From positions 179,483-243,482 of the forward strand of contig NZ_BPLU01000003.1 of NCBI RefSeq assembly GCF_019656315.1: 64,000 nucleotides of DNA. The letters are read 5' to 3'. The position numbers were made by a program, and so were the translations under genes. The notes beneath the pieces were generated by a model that was not told the DNA's origin, did not search any database, and saw only the letters and a list, made by a program, of their open reading frames with translations. Below, piece after piece: positions 19,221 to 28,187 of the stretch. The first letter of the stretch is position 1. Every line of letters starts with the position of its first letter. The stretch comes from Flavobacterium sp. UMI-01 (GTDB lineage: Bacteria > Bacteroidota > Bacteroidia > Flavobacteriales > Flavobacteriaceae).

Positions 19221-20027
19221 ATGTACAATTTATTGAAAGGAAAAAGAGGAATCATTTTTGGTGCTTTGGATGAGCATTCTATAGCTTGGAAAACAGCAGA
19301 ACGCGTACACGAAGAAGGAGGTGTTTTTGTATTAACAAATGCTCCAGCGTCTATTCGATTGGGAAATATTGAAGCTTTGGCACAAAAAACGAATGCAAAA
19401 ATTATTCCTGCTGATGCAACCTCTGTTGCTGATTTGGAGAATTTAGTAGAGCAAGCCATGGAGATTTTGGGAGGTAAGATTGATTTTGTGTTGCATTCCA
19501 TTGGAATGTCAGTCAATGTACGTAAGGGCAATCATTATACCAATCAAAATTATGATTACACAGAAAAAGGGTGGAATGTATCGGCAGTTTCGTTTCATAA
19601 AGTAATGCAAGTTTTGTATAAAAAAGACGCTATGAACGAATGGGGAAGTATTGTAGCCTTATCATATATGGCGGCACAAAGAGTGTTTCCAGACTATAAT
19701 GACATGGCTGACAATAAAGCATTTTTGGAATCTATAGCGCGTAGTTTTGGTTATTTTTTCGGGCGGGATAAAAAAGTAAGAGTCAATACCATTTCACAAT
19801 CACCTACTGAAACTAGAGCAGGCACAGGAGTCAAAGGATTCAAAGGTTTTATTGCTTTTGCAGATAAAATGGCTCCATTAGGAAACGCAACAGCTGATGA
19901 TTGTGCCAATTATGCCCTAACACTTTTTTCAGATTTAACTAAAAAAGTCACTTTACAAAATCTTTTTCATGATGGAGGATTCTCACACATGGGAGTGAGT
20001 GAGGAGATTATGGAAATGTTTGAATAA
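19221..20027 (+). CDS. fabI: Enoyl-ACP reductase FabI
   Basis: NADH-dependent enoyl-ACP reductase of type II fatty acid synthesis, a short-chain dehydrogenase fold. Started at ATG 19221 (268 residues), where MYNLLKGKRGIIFGALDEHS aligns with the family start; the longer form from 19182 runs through the promoter. The catalytic pair is Tyr159 and Lys166 (Y-x6-K in DYNDMADNKAFLE), and HSIGMS marks the nucleotide pocket. The motif is NDMADNKA instead of the usual NVMGLAKA, a divergent form. FabV at 7.6 kb provides the same activity. Confidence 0.9.
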   Translation: MYNLLKGKRGIIFGALDEHSIAWKTAERVHEEGGVFVLTNAPASIRLGNIEALAQKTNAKIIPADATSVADLENLVEQAMEILGGKIDFVLHSIGMSVNVRKGNHYTNQNYDYTEKGWNVSAVSFHKVMQVLYKKDAMNEWGSIVALSYMAAQRVFPDYNDMADNKAFLESIARSFGYFFGRDKKVRVNTISQSPTETRAGTGVKGFKGFIAFADKMAPLGNATADDCANYALTLFSDLTKKVTLQNLFHDGGFSHMGVSEEIMEMFE

Positions 20028-20089
20028 ATTGGATTTTTTTCCCATTTTAAAAACCTGAAGTTATTTCGTTTAGCTGTATGGATATCATT

Positions 20090-20097
20090 TATATTTG
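20090..20097 (+). promoter_or_regulatory. -7 box of the glycosyltransferase gene (TATATTTG)
   Basis: Perfect TAnnTTTG match 39 bases before the ATG at 20137. Its TTG is the apparent start of the longest reading frame, so that start is an artefact. I do not see a TTG at the -33 position. Confidence 0.5.
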
Positions 20098-20136
20098 CAA
20101 TCCATTTCTAGTTTGAATTTAAATCCCTATTCGAGT

Positions 20137-21135
20137 ATGTTTTTCTCTTTAATTATACCTGTTTACAATCGTCCAGATGAGGTAGATGAACTTTTACAAA
20201 GTTTGACTCACACCACTTATACTAATAAGTTTGAGGTGGTTTTAGTCGAAGATGGTTCTACTATAAAATGTGATGGAGTGGCTAGTAAATACCAACAAGC
20301 TTTAGATATTTCGCATTATTTTAAAGAAAATTCAGGTCCAGGTGATTCTAGAAATTTTGGAATGCAAAAAGCAAAAGGGGATTATTTTATCATTTTTGAT
20401 TCGGATTGTATTATTCCTGCGAATTATTTGAACGAAGTAGAAAAAGCATTGTCTGTTCAATACGTAGATTGTTTTGGTGGTCCAGATGCTGCATTAAAAA
20501 GTTTTTCAGACATTCAAAAAGCCATTAATTTTACAATGACTTCTTTTTTAACTACCGGGGGAATCCGTGGTGGTTCTGAAAAAATCGGAAAATTTCAACC
20601 ACGTAGTTTCAATATGGGCTTGTCTCGTAAAGCCTTTGAAACTTCTAAAGGATTTGGTAACATTCATCCTGGTGAAGACCCTGATTTGTCAATACGTTTA
20701 TGGGAATTAGGCTTTGAAACCCGATTGTTTTCAAATGCTTTTGTGTACCATAAACGCCGCATTGACTGGGATAAATTCTCTATTCAAGTAAGTAAATTTG
20801 GTAAAGCAAGACCAATATTAAACAGTTGGTATCCTAAGTATAACAAACTAACTTTCTTTTTTCCGTCGTTGTTTGTTTTAGGCTTTTTTTTAGCAGTGGT
20901 GATGTTGGTTTTTGCCAATGATTTTTTAATGAAATTATACTTTTTGTATTTCTTGGTGTTGTTTTTGGTATCTACTTTCCAGCATAAGAATCCTAAGATC
21001 GGATATTTATCAGTAGTAGCGGCTTGGAAACAATTTTTTGGGTATGGATTAGGTTTCATGGAATCCTATATCAAAGTTATTTTGCTCAAACAGCAACCTG
21101 AAAAAGCGTTTCCCGAGCTGTTTTTTAAAAAATAA
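20137..21135 (+). CDS. Family 2 glycosyltransferase, membrane-anchored
   Basis: GT-A fold glycosyltransferase of family 2, about 332 residues from ATG 20137. The N-terminus FFSLIIPVYNRPDEVDELL is the nucleotide-sugar binding strand, VVLVEDGST follows, and FDSDC is the DXD metal motif. HPGEDPDLSIRLWELG is the acceptor-side ED motif. The C-terminal 80 residues are strongly hydrophobic (two or three membrane helices from FFFPSLFVLGFFLAVVMLVF), so it acts at the inner membrane, probably in polysaccharide or glycolipid synthesis. Substrate unknown. Followed by coaE after 3 bases. Confidence 0.88.
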   Translation: MFFSLIIPVYNRPDEVDELLQSLTHTTYTNKFEVVLVEDGSTIKCDGVASKYQQALDISHYFKENSGPGDSRNFGMQKAKGDYFIIFDSDCIIPANYLNEVEKALSVQYVDCFGGPDAALKSFSDIQKAINFTMTSFLTTGGIRGGSEKIGKFQPRSFNMGLSRKAFETSKGFGNIHPGEDPDLSIRLWELGFETRLFSNAFVYHKRRIDWDKFSIQVSKFGKARPILNSWYPKYNKLTFFFPSLFVLGFFLAVVMLVFANDFLMKLYFLYFLVLFLVSTFQHKNPKIGYLSVVAAWKQFFGYGLGFMESYIKVILLKQQPEKAFPELFFKK

Positions 21136-21138
21136 AAT

Positions 21139-21735
21139 ATGACAAAAATAATTGGATTGACAGGAGGTATTGGTAGTGGCAAAACAACTATTGCTGATTA
21201 TTTTCGGTCAAAAGGAATTCCTGTGTATATAGCTGATGATGAAGCACGAAAGCTGATGCAATCTCAAGTGATTATTGAAGCTATAAAAAACAGTTTTGGA
21301 GAAACTATATTTGAAGAAGGAATTCTAAATCGAGAGCGATTAGCTGGCATTGTGTTTAACGATGCCGACGAATTAAATCGTCTTAATGCCATTATTCATC
21401 CTGCCGTTAAAGCACATTTTAATGAATGGTTAACGCATCACAAAGAATTTCCTATAATTATATATGAAGCTGCGGTGTTATTTGAAAATGGGAGTTATAA
21501 AAATTTTGATGCAATAATAAGTGTAGTTGCACCGTTAAAAACTAGAATTCAGCGTGTTATACAACGCGACAATACTACTGAAGAACATGTTTTGAAAAGA
21601 ATAGCGGCTCAATGGACAGATGAGCAGCGTATAGCAAAAAGTGATTTTGTAATTGAAAATACCGATTTAGAGCAAACCAAAATAAAAACAGACGAAATTC
21701 TTAAAATTTTGCAGATTAAACAAAAAGATTCTTAA
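21139..21735 (+). CDS. coaE: Dephospho-CoA kinase
   Basis: CoaE phosphorylates dephospho-CoA at the 3' hydroxyl of ribose, the last step of coenzyme A synthesis. P-loop GGIGSGKT at 9-16, then YIADDEARKLM, the CoaE domain motif HPAVKAHFNEW, and a lid region RVIQRDNTTEEHVLKRIAAQ. The 198-residue length is normal. Starts 3 bases after the glycosyltransferase gene, so the two are cotranscribed. Confidence 0.95.
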   Translation: MTKIIGLTGGIGSGKTTIADYFRSKGIPVYIADDEARKLMQSQVIIEAIKNSFGETIFEEGILNRERLAGIVFNDADELNRLNAIIHPAVKAHFNEWLTHHKEFPIIIYEAAVLFENGSYKNFDAIISVVAPLKTRIQRVIQRDNTTEEHVLKRIAAQWTDEQRIAKSDFVIENTDLEQTKIKTDEILKILQIKQKDS

Positions 21736-21760
21736 ATGTTAATCTTTGGTTAATGCATTA

Positions 21761-21789
21761 TTGTCTAAATTGTTAAAATGCTAATTTTG
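21761..21789 (+). promoter_or_regulatory. Promoter of the two-component system, possibly giving a leaderless mRNA
   Basis: TTG at 21761-21763, an 18-base spacer and TAATTTTG at 21782-21789: both boxes and the spacing are good. The histidine kinase ATG is at 21795, only 5 bases after the -7 box, which is about where transcription would begin. Confidence 0.6.
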
Positions 21790-21794
21790 CTTTG

Positions 21795-23375
21795 ATGAAT
21801 AAATTATTTTTTAGGTTACTGGTTTTATTGATGAGTTTGTCTTTGATAGGCATAATTCTTGTTCAGGTGTATTGGTTTAATACCTCTTTTAAAAACAATG
21901 ATGAACAATTTAAGTTTCATGTCAAACAAGTAATTGGGAATGTTGCTGATAAAATAGAAAAACAGGAAGCGTATAGTTTTTATGATAAGTACAACCATTA
22001 TAAAGACAGTACTGGGAAAGTTCCTCAAAAAAATGATCTTTTGGAATTTTACTATGTCCAAAAAAATCCAAAAACTAATGAAACCATAGTGTACTCTAAC
22101 AGTGTCATTGCTGAAGATTACAACATTTCATCCTCGTTCTTTGATAAACGATTCAGTAGTGAACGGTTTAAAAATTTTAGTTCTAAGCGGGTTACTGAAA
22201 TATATAACAACAAAAGTATTGATAAAGCAGGATTGCAAAATAGCATTACACCTGATATTAAAATTGAAAAATCAGGGAGTTTAGATATATTAGACAATGC
22301 ACAATTTGAGATTTTTTTCAAAGATATTGCATCTGTAATGCCTATTGAAGAGCGAATTACAAAGGAACGTTTACACAAACTAATCAAAAAGGAATTAGAG
22401 CAGTATGGTGTAAAAACAAAATTTGAATTCGCAATTTATAATAATGGTGCTGAAACTAAAATTCGTTCGAACGAATTTTGTAATAAAGAAGAAGGATATT
22501 CAATTCCCATTTTTACCGATAACGAAGGTAATGAACGATACAAACTCTTTGTAATGTTTCCTCACAAGAAAAAGTTCTTATTATCTGAATTGTTAAGTAT
22601 CACCATTTTATCAATCGTTTTTACGTTAATTATTTTAATTGCCTATACTAGTGCGTTAAATCAATTGATTAGACAAAGGCAAATTTCAGAGATAAAAACA
22701 GATTTTATCAACAATATGACACATGAGTTTAAAACGCCAATTGCTACGATAAATTTAGCTTTAGACGCCATAAAAAACCCTAAGATTATTGAAGATAAAG
22801 AAAAAGTTTATAAATACTTGCAAATGATACGGGATGAAAACAAGCGAATGCATGCCCAAGTCGAAAATGTGTTGCGTATTTCTAAACTAGAGAAAAAAGA
22901 ATTAGATATTGAAAAAGAATCTACTAATATTGAAGATGTTATCAATGATGCAATTGAGCATGTGAGTTTGATTCTGGAAGATAGAGGAGGTAAAATTACA
23001 AGTCATTTTGATGCAGTACGTAATTGTGTGTTGATTAATGAGGTGCATTTTACCAATGTAATTGTCAATATTCTGGAGAATGCGATTAAATATACGGCCG
23101 GTATTCCTGAAATTAATATTTATACTGAAAATATCAAAGATATGATATTAATAAAAGTTCAGGACAATGGGTTAGGCATGAGTAAGGTAGCTCAAAAAAG
23201 AGTCTTTGAGAAGTTTTACCGTGAGCATACTGGTGATATTCATAATGTCAAAGGGCATGGGCTTGGCTTGGCTTATGTGAAAAGAATCGTGGAAGATCAT
23301 AATGGTCAAGTTTATGTAGAAAGTGAAAAGGGAAAAGGAAGTACCTTTATAATAAAATTACCCCTAATAAATTAA
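21795..23375 (+). CDS. Membrane sensor histidine kinase (RprX-like)
   Basis: Sensor kinase of 526 residues from ATG 21795. Membrane helix 1 (about 5-27) and helix 2 (about 263-286) enclose a periplasmic sensor domain of some 235 residues with no recognisable fold. The HisKA motif is NNMTHEFKTPIATI with His310. The ATPase domain has the N box NILENAIKYT, G1 box DNGLGMSK and G2 box GHGLGLAYVKRI. The response regulator begins 3 bases downstream. The pair resembles RprX/RprY of Bacteroides in layout and in regulator sequence, but the signal is unknown. Confidence 0.9.
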   Translation: MNKLFFRLLVLLMSLSLIGIILVQVYWFNTSFKNNDEQFKFHVKQVIGNVADKIEKQEAYSFYDKYNHYKDSTGKVPQKNDLLEFYYVQKNPKTNETIVYSNSVIAEDYNISSSFFDKRFSSERFKNFSSKRVTEIYNNKSIDKAGLQNSITPDIKIEKSGSLDILDNAQFEIFFKDIASVMPIEERITKERLHKLIKKELEQYGVKTKFEFAIYNNGAETKIRSNEFCNKEEGYSIPIFTDNEGNERYKLFVMFPHKKKFLLSELLSITILSIVFTLIILIAYTSALNQLIRQRQISEIKTDFINNMTHEFKTPIATINLALDAIKNPKIIEDKEKVYKYLQMIRDENKRMHAQVENVLRISKLEKKELDIEKESTNIEDVINDAIEHVSLILEDRGGKITSHFDAVRNCVLINEVHFTNVIVNILENAIKYTAGIPEINIYTENIKDMILIKVQDNGLGMSKVAQKRVFEKFYREHTGDIHNVKGHGLGLAYVKRIVEDHNGQVYVESEKGKGSTFIIKLPLIN

Positions 23376-23378
23376 GAT

Positions 23379-24083
23379 ATGGAAAATACAAATAAAAGAA
23401 TACTGTTAGTAGAAGACGATTTGAATTTTGGAGCCGTTCTAAAGGATTATTTAATGCTTAACGACTTTGATGTTACGCTAGCAAAAAATGGTATGGAAGG
23501 TTTTGAAAAATTCAAAAAAGACACCTATGATTTATGTATCTTAGATGTGATGATGCCATACAAAGACGGATATACCTTAGCTAAAGAAATTAGAGAAAAA
23601 AATAGCGAAGTGCCTATTATTTTCTTAACAGCTAAATCCATGAAAGAAGATGTGCTAAAAGGATATAAAGCAGGAGCTGATGATTACTTGAATAAACCTT
23701 TTGATTCAGAAGTATTGTTGATGAAAATCAAGGCAATTATCCAACGAAAATCATCGGACGTAAAAGCAGAGCAAGTTCAATTTGAATTTAATGTTGGTAA
23801 ATTCCACTTAAATTCTAAATTACGTTTCTTAACTTTTGAAGGACAAGAACCAATCAAATTATCTCCAAAAGAAAATGAGTTGCTTAAGATGTTAATTTTG
23901 CATGAGAATGATTTAATGCCAAGAGAGTTAGCCTTAACAAAAATTTGGAGAGACGATAATTATTTCACCTCACGTAGTATGGATGTATATATTGCTAAAC
24001 TTCGTAAATATTTGAAACAAGACGAAAATGTCGAAATTCTAAATATTCATGGTGAAGGATTTAGATTAGTAGTGAAAAAATAA
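23379..24083 (+). CDS. OmpR-family response regulator (RprY-like)
   Basis: Two-domain regulator of 234 residues. The receiver domain has the acidic pair Asp13-Asp14, phosphoacceptor Asp56 in LCILDVMMPYKDGY, and Lys106 in NKPFDSE. The winged-helix DNA-binding domain (about 135-234) has PIKLSPKENELLKML and the recognition helix region SRSMDVYIAKLRKYLKQ. Partner of the kinase directly upstream. The sequence around the phosphoacceptor is close to RprY as I remember it. Confidence 0.92.
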   Translation: MENTNKRILLVEDDLNFGAVLKDYLMLNDFDVTLAKNGMEGFEKFKKDTYDLCILDVMMPYKDGYTLAKEIREKNSEVPIIFLTAKSMKEDVLKGYKAGADDYLNKPFDSEVLLMKIKAIIQRKSSDVKAEQVQFEFNVGKFHLNSKLRFLTFEGQEPIKLSPKENELLKMLILHENDLMPRELALTKIWRDDNYFTSRSMDVYIAKLRKYLKQDENVEILNIHGEGFRLVVKK

Positions 24084-24106
24084 GATTGAAATTTAATAAG
24101 TAACAC

Positions 24107-24132
24107 AAAAGCCTCGAGAAATCGAGGCTTTT
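24107..24132. terminator. Shared bidirectional terminator
   Basis: An 11-bp perfect stem (24107-24117 with 24122-24132) around the loop GAAA, flanked by A on the left and a long T run on the right. It sits between the convergent response regulator and S41 peptidase genes and can serve both. Confidence 0.85.
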
Positions 24133-24163
24133 TTTTTATGGTATCACTAGTAATAACTGTGAT

Positions 24164-25555
24164 TTATTCAATTTGCATTCCACCTCGCCCTAAGAGGTTT
24201 TTAGAATCGCCTATTTCTTTCCATGTTTGAGTAGTAGAAAGGGATGTTTTAGCAGTAATGCCAGTGATTTTACTGATGGCGGTTTTAAGCAAAGGTTCAC
24301 TTGGGTCGCCTAGAACACCATAGGTACTTACGGATTCCTTTAAAGTGAAAGTGGGTTTTAGACCAGATTGATAATCGCCAAAACCATTTTTATTTACAGT
24401 ATAAGCTACAATAGGTTGTATGGCATATTTGTGATTAGGATTTTTGTTTTTCGAACTAAAATCAGGAGAATCATAAAGGGTTACGGAGGCTTGATTTTTT
24501 CCAACCGTTGTGTCTCCTATTTGAACCACTTCAATATAAGGAGCAAGACCATTTATGATTAATTCACTTGCCGAAGCTGTTCCGCTTGTGGTAAGTATGT
24601 ACACTTTGGTAAGGTTGAGACTACTGATAGGGGTTGTTCCTATTTTGTCTGGAAATAAATAATCCACATTGTATTTGCTACTCTTTTGATTGTAAGTAAG
24701 TTTTGAAAATACTTGTCCAGTAAATTGCCCCGTAATCATGCTTGCTAATCGAGTAGCTGAACCCACAGAACCACCAGGATTGTATCTTAAATCCAACACT
24801 AAATCGGTTACACCTTGTACTTTTAAGTATTCAAATGCCGTATTCAAAGCGGTGTCATACGAGGAATAAAATCCATTATACATAAGATATCCAATTTTTC
24901 GTGCTCCAGATGTAATGACCTTGTTTATTAAAATAGGATTTTCATTGAGTGTGGTTTTGATAAATTCTAATGATTTGCCATTAGGTACAATAGTACTATT
25001 GGTAAAATCAGCAAAATTAAGTGTGTAAACTTCATTAGAACCAAACAGTAATGAACGATAATTGTTTAATGTTAGCGTTGTACCATTAACCCCGTAAAAA
25101 ATTTCACCTCTTTTGATGTTTTTGCCTGAGGCATTAGAGTTTGGAACGATGTAGTTTACAATACCCACTACTTTATTGGTATCATTAGGATCTAAACTAA
25201 GCTTGAATTCGATACCATTGCTTTTGGTAGTACCTTGAAAACTTTGTTCTAAAACAGTATAATCGTTAACCATCCAGCTAAATTTATCTCTGCTTTCATC
25301 GAGCTTTAAGGTGTTAAATAAACTTTCGGGCGTGAAATTCCTTAAGTAATCCTCGTATTGGGTATAATTAGGAAATCTATTGTCATCTAAATCAGGTACT
25401 TCTGCTTGCCATAGGTAGTAAGCGTTCATTCCTTTCCAAATAAAATCATTAATTTGCAATTCATTATTCAAGGGAGTATCATCATTGTCTTCACAACTTT
25501 GTAAGCCTAGAAAGGAAATGGCAATCAGAATTAGGTATCGTAATTTAGTTTTCAT
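24164..25555 (-). CDS. S41 family peptidase, lipoprotein
   Basis: C-terminal processing type (Tsp/CtpA) serine protease of 463 residues, anchored as a lipoprotein: KTKLRYLILIAISFLGLQSC with lipid cysteine Cys21. A PDZ-like region lies at about 105-200. The S41 core follows, with DLVLDLRYNPGGS (251-263), the serine motif TSGTASASE (323-331) and the lysine in TTVGKNQAS (Lys353), giving a Ser-Lys dyad. It is probably periplasmic or surface exposed. Monocistronic on the minus strand, with the terminator shared with the response regulator. Confidence 0.88.
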   Translation of the reverse strand: MKTKLRYLILIAISFLGLQSCEDNDDTPLNNELQINDFIWKGMNAYYLWQAEVPDLDDNRFPNYTQYEDYLRNFTPESLFNTLKLDESRDKFSWMVNDYTVLEQSFQGTTKSNGIEFKLSLDPNDTNKVVGIVNYIVPNSNASGKNIKRGEIFYGVNGTTLTLNNYRSLLFGSNEVYTLNFADFTNSTIVPNGKSLEFIKTTLNENPILINKVITSGARKIGYLMYNGFYSSYDTALNTAFEYLKVQGVTDLVLDLRYNPGGSVGSATRLASMITGQFTGQVFSKLTYNQKSSKYNVDYLFPDKIGTTPISSLNLTKVYILTTSGTASASELIINGLAPYIEVVQIGDTTVGKNQASVTLYDSPDFSSKNKNPNHKYAIQPIVAYTVNKNGFGDYQSGLKPTFTLKESVSTYGVLGDPSEPLLKTAISKITGITAKTSLSTTQTWKEIGDSKNLLGRGGMQIE

Positions 25556-25645
25556 AAAATAAAGAATATAACGTAATTAACGTAAAAGTACTATCTTTAG
25601 TTTTATTTTTTTGTACTTTTTGTAGAATTAATTTTATACGCGTAG

Positions 25646-25882
25646 ATGATGAGGAGTTTAAAAAAGATAATTTTGACTGTAATGATTGGGTTCTTCCTTA
25701 TGGGGTGTCAAAAAAAGAAAAATGAGGACAGTTTAGGTACCTTGAATAGTCCTGAGAAAGCATTCCAGGAAACCCAAAAAGCTTTAGCACTTATTTCGCT
25801 TCAGCTAAATCATGGCATGAAAAGTGTAAGGTATCTACAAGAAGACGAAATGACCACGGCTCAAATATTTATTAAATACTAA
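25646..25882 (+). CDS. Small lipoprotein of unknown function
   Basis: 78-residue product with a clean lipoprotein signal (SLKKIILTVMIGFFLMGC, lipobox LMGC), then a short charged linker and one conserved-looking segment PEKAFQETQKALALISLQLNHGM. ATG at 25646 or 25649. It lies 14 bases upstream of the DUF4252 gene and is probably cotranscribed with it. The segment resembles the C-terminal part of longer proteins I associate with DUF4252 loci, so this may be a shortened relative. Function unknown. Confidence 0.6.
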   Translation: MMRSLKKIILTVMIGFFLMGCQKKKNEDSLGTLNSPEKAFQETQKALALISLQLNHGMKSVRYLQEDEMTTAQIFIKY

Positions 25883-25896
25883 TACAAAACTTAAAA

Positions 25897-26421
25897 ATGA
25901 AAAAAGTTATAGCTGTTGCTACATTGTTTATATTGTTTTCAATTCCTGTTTTTTCTCAAAATCTTCTTGATAAATTCAATGATAAAGATGAGGTTACTGC
26001 TGTAGTGGTTAATAAAAAAATGTTTGAGTTGATGAGTAAGGTCAAAGTAGATGCTAATGACAAAGAAACGCAACAATACATGAACTTAATAAAAAAATTG
26101 GATAACTTAAAAGTTTACACTACAACCAATGCTAAAGTAGCCAATGATATGAAGCAGACTGCGGATAAATACATCAAAACGGTGGGCTTGGAAGAATTGA
26201 TGAAGGTCAATGAGGGTGGAAAAAACATTCGCATTGTTGTGAAATCAGGAGCACCTAATGCGCAAATTAAAGAGATGCTGATGTTTATTGATGGAAATAA
26301 TCGGGATGAAGAAACGGTTTTGATGTCACTTACGGGGAGTTTTTATTTGAACGAAATTGCAGTTTTGACAGATAAAATGAAAATTCCTGGCAGAGAAGAA
26401 TTCAAGAAGGCAACCAAATAG
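25897..26421 (+). CDS. DUF4252 family secreted protein
   Basis: 174 residues with a signal peptide (KKVIAVATLFILFSIPVFSQ) followed by a domain typical of DUF4252: DEVTAVVVNKKMFELMSKV, LDNLKVYTT and a late IRIVVKSG segment. DUF4252 proteins are common, uncharacterised secreted proteins of Bacteroidota, often near ECF sigma factor genes; none is visible here. Preceded by the small lipoprotein gene. Confidence 0.75.
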   Translation: MKKVIAVATLFILFSIPVFSQNLLDKFNDKDEVTAVVVNKKMFELMSKVKVDANDKETQQYMNLIKKLDNLKVYTTTNAKVANDMKQTADKYIKTVGLEELMKVNEGGKNIRIVVKSGAPNAQIKEMLMFIDGNNRDEETVLMSLTGSFYLNEIAVLTDKMKIPGREEFKKATK

Positions 26422-26587
26422 TAAGTAAATCAAGTTGTTTAAGGGTAGATTTATTTTAAAAAGAATTTAGTGTTTGCTATCACATGAATGAAAGGTAGTA
26501 AAATCGCAATTTATTTTTTATTCACCTTTGAATCCTAGGTAAATTAAAATCGATAGAGCAGAGGTGATTTCCTATTTTCAAACTTCG

Positions 26588-26595
26588 TACCTTTG
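26588..26595 (+). promoter_or_regulatory. -7 box of the cvfB-like gene (TACCTTTG)
   Basis: TACCTTTG is a perfect match to TAnnTTTG and lies 21 bases before ATG 26617. Its final TTG has the appearance of a start codon for a longer product, but a promoter here makes ATG 26617 the real start. No good -33 TTG seen. Confidence 0.6.
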
Positions 26596-26616
26596 CACCT
26601 TAGAAATTTGGAAGAA

Positions 26617-27471
26617 ATGATTAAAATTGGAAAATACAATGCGCTAAAGATTTTGCGTGATACTAAGGTTGGTTTGTTTTTAGGAGATCCTGAAAAAGAT
26701 CCAGAAGGAGTTCATGATGTGCTTTTGCCTAATAAATATGTCCCTAAAGTTTTTGAAATAGGAGAAGAGTTGGTGGTCTTTGTATATTTAGATCATGAGC
26801 AACGTCCTGTTGCGACTACTTTGGAACCTTATATCCTATTGAATGAGTTTGCACTTTTACGTGTGAATTATATCAATCAAGTAGGTGCTTTTATGGATTG
26901 GGGAATGGAAAAAGACATCTTGGTCCCATTCAAAGAACAGGCCAGACCTATGGAAAAAGGCAAACGATACTTAGTTTACCTTTATATGGATGAAAAAACC
27001 AATCGTTTGGTAGCCTCGAGTAAAACAAATCAGTTTTTGAGTAATGAGAATTTGACAGTTGAAAAAGGGGAAGAAGTCGATTTGATTGTATCGCATATTA
27101 CTGAAATTGGAATCAATGTCATCATAAATGAACAGCACAAAGGGTTATTGTATAAAGATGAGGTATATGATGATGCTATCCGTACTGGTGATCGTATGAG
27201 GGGGTATATTAAAAACATACGCCCTGATAATAAAATTGATGTTTCGCTGCAAATCCAAGGGTACGAAAATGTGGAACCCAATGCTGAAAAAATATTAAAT
27301 GAGTTGCGAGCAAGCCGTGGTTTTTTGCGTTTAAATGATAGTTCGCACCCAGAAGATATAAAAACGGTGTTGAAGATGAGTAAAAAAACTTTTAAAAAAG
27401 CAATCGGTGCTTTGTATAAAGAAAAGTTGATTGAAATAAAAGAGGACGGAATTTACTTGATTGAATCCTAG
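26617..27471 (+). CDS. CvfB-like S1 RNA-binding protein
   Basis: 284-residue cytoplasmic protein with repeated S1-type OB folds and a C-terminal winged helix, the architecture of CvfB. Started at ATG 26617 (MIKIGKYNALKILRDTKVG). S1-like segments include VGAFMDWGMEKDILVPFKEQ and ITEIGINVIINEQHKGLLYKDEVYD, then RMRGYIKNIRPDNKIDVSL. The C-terminal VLKMSKKTFKKAIGALYKEKL is the winged-helix part. CvfB influences virulence gene expression in Staphylococcus; in this phylum its role is not established. Confidence 0.85.
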   Translation: MIKIGKYNALKILRDTKVGLFLGDPEKDPEGVHDVLLPNKYVPKVFEIGEELVVFVYLDHEQRPVATTLEPYILLNEFALLRVNYINQVGAFMDWGMEKDILVPFKEQARPMEKGKRYLVYLYMDEKTNRLVASSKTNQFLSNENLTVEKGEEVDLIVSHITEIGINVIINEQHKGLLYKDEVYDDAIRTGDRMRGYIKNIRPDNKIDVSLQIQGYENVEPNAEKILNELRASRGFLRLNDSSHPEDIKTVLKMSKKTFKKAIGALYKEKLIEIKEDGIYLIES

Positions 27472-27490
27472 TCATGAGTATCTGAAAAAA

Positions 27491-27528
27491 AGAAAGACTA
27501 ATCCAAATTGGGTTAGTCTTTCTCTTTT
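27491..27528 (+). terminator. Intrinsic terminator after the cvfB-like gene
   Basis: An 11-bp perfect stem (27491-27501 with 27513-27523) extended by three pairs, with a 5-base loop, then TCTTTTAT. The T run is imperfect. Confidence 0.75.
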
Positions 27529-28187
27529 ATAGCCCCTCTTATTTTGGAAGTGCTATAATATGTTCTACAATTGAAACACTTGGTTTCCCTTACTTGCCTT
27601 TCTTTATCTTTTTTTGACTTCTAAATTTATTCCAGTACACTTTCACGGCATGTCCGTTGGTTGGGATGTTTTCTTTGGATTGTACCTTTTCATTTTAGTG
27701 ATTTTTCATCAGGTATAGTAATCCAACTGGTAACCATTGGTGTTACTTGTTGCTACATGTAATAAAAATTAGCGTCTCCCTCTTGGGCTCTTCTCCTCGG
27801 ATTATTAAATTTAGTACCGTATAAAAAAGAGTGATAAAGCCTGTTGTGTTTTTCAATAATCTTTTTTTAGGTTAATAATTCAGTGAAGTAATCCATAGTA
27901 GTTTTGCATTGTAAATATTTGACCAATGCTGTAACTAACTGAGTCTAAATTAATAAAAAAATGCATTCCATTGTATAAAAAAGTTCATTTTTTAATGAAT
28001 TTTAACAAAATTAAATGATTAACGGGAGAAGGATTACTTGTGGATTTTAATTTCCTGTGGTGGTTTCTTAATTTAAGTTTTGAAATTAGTAATTTGAGCT
28101 TTTGTTTTGGTTTTCTATAGAATTCTATTGTGTAGAATGGAAAAAAATGGTTTATTTTTACGCAGTAAATATTAAAACTGAATAAGA
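27529..28187. other. Long gap without recognisable genes upstream of menB
   Basis: About 660 bases between the terminator and menB. Both strands are broken by stop codons. The base composition is more mixed than in typical gaps here, and I suspect a decayed gene, but I recognise no family. The menB promoter must lie near the right end, where I find no perfect -7 box. Confidence 0.4.

Noticed and set aside
21795..24083. Calling the two-component pair rprX/rprY outright
   Set aside because: The layout and regulator sequence are similar to RprXY, but without an alignment orthology is not certain, so no gene symbol is given.
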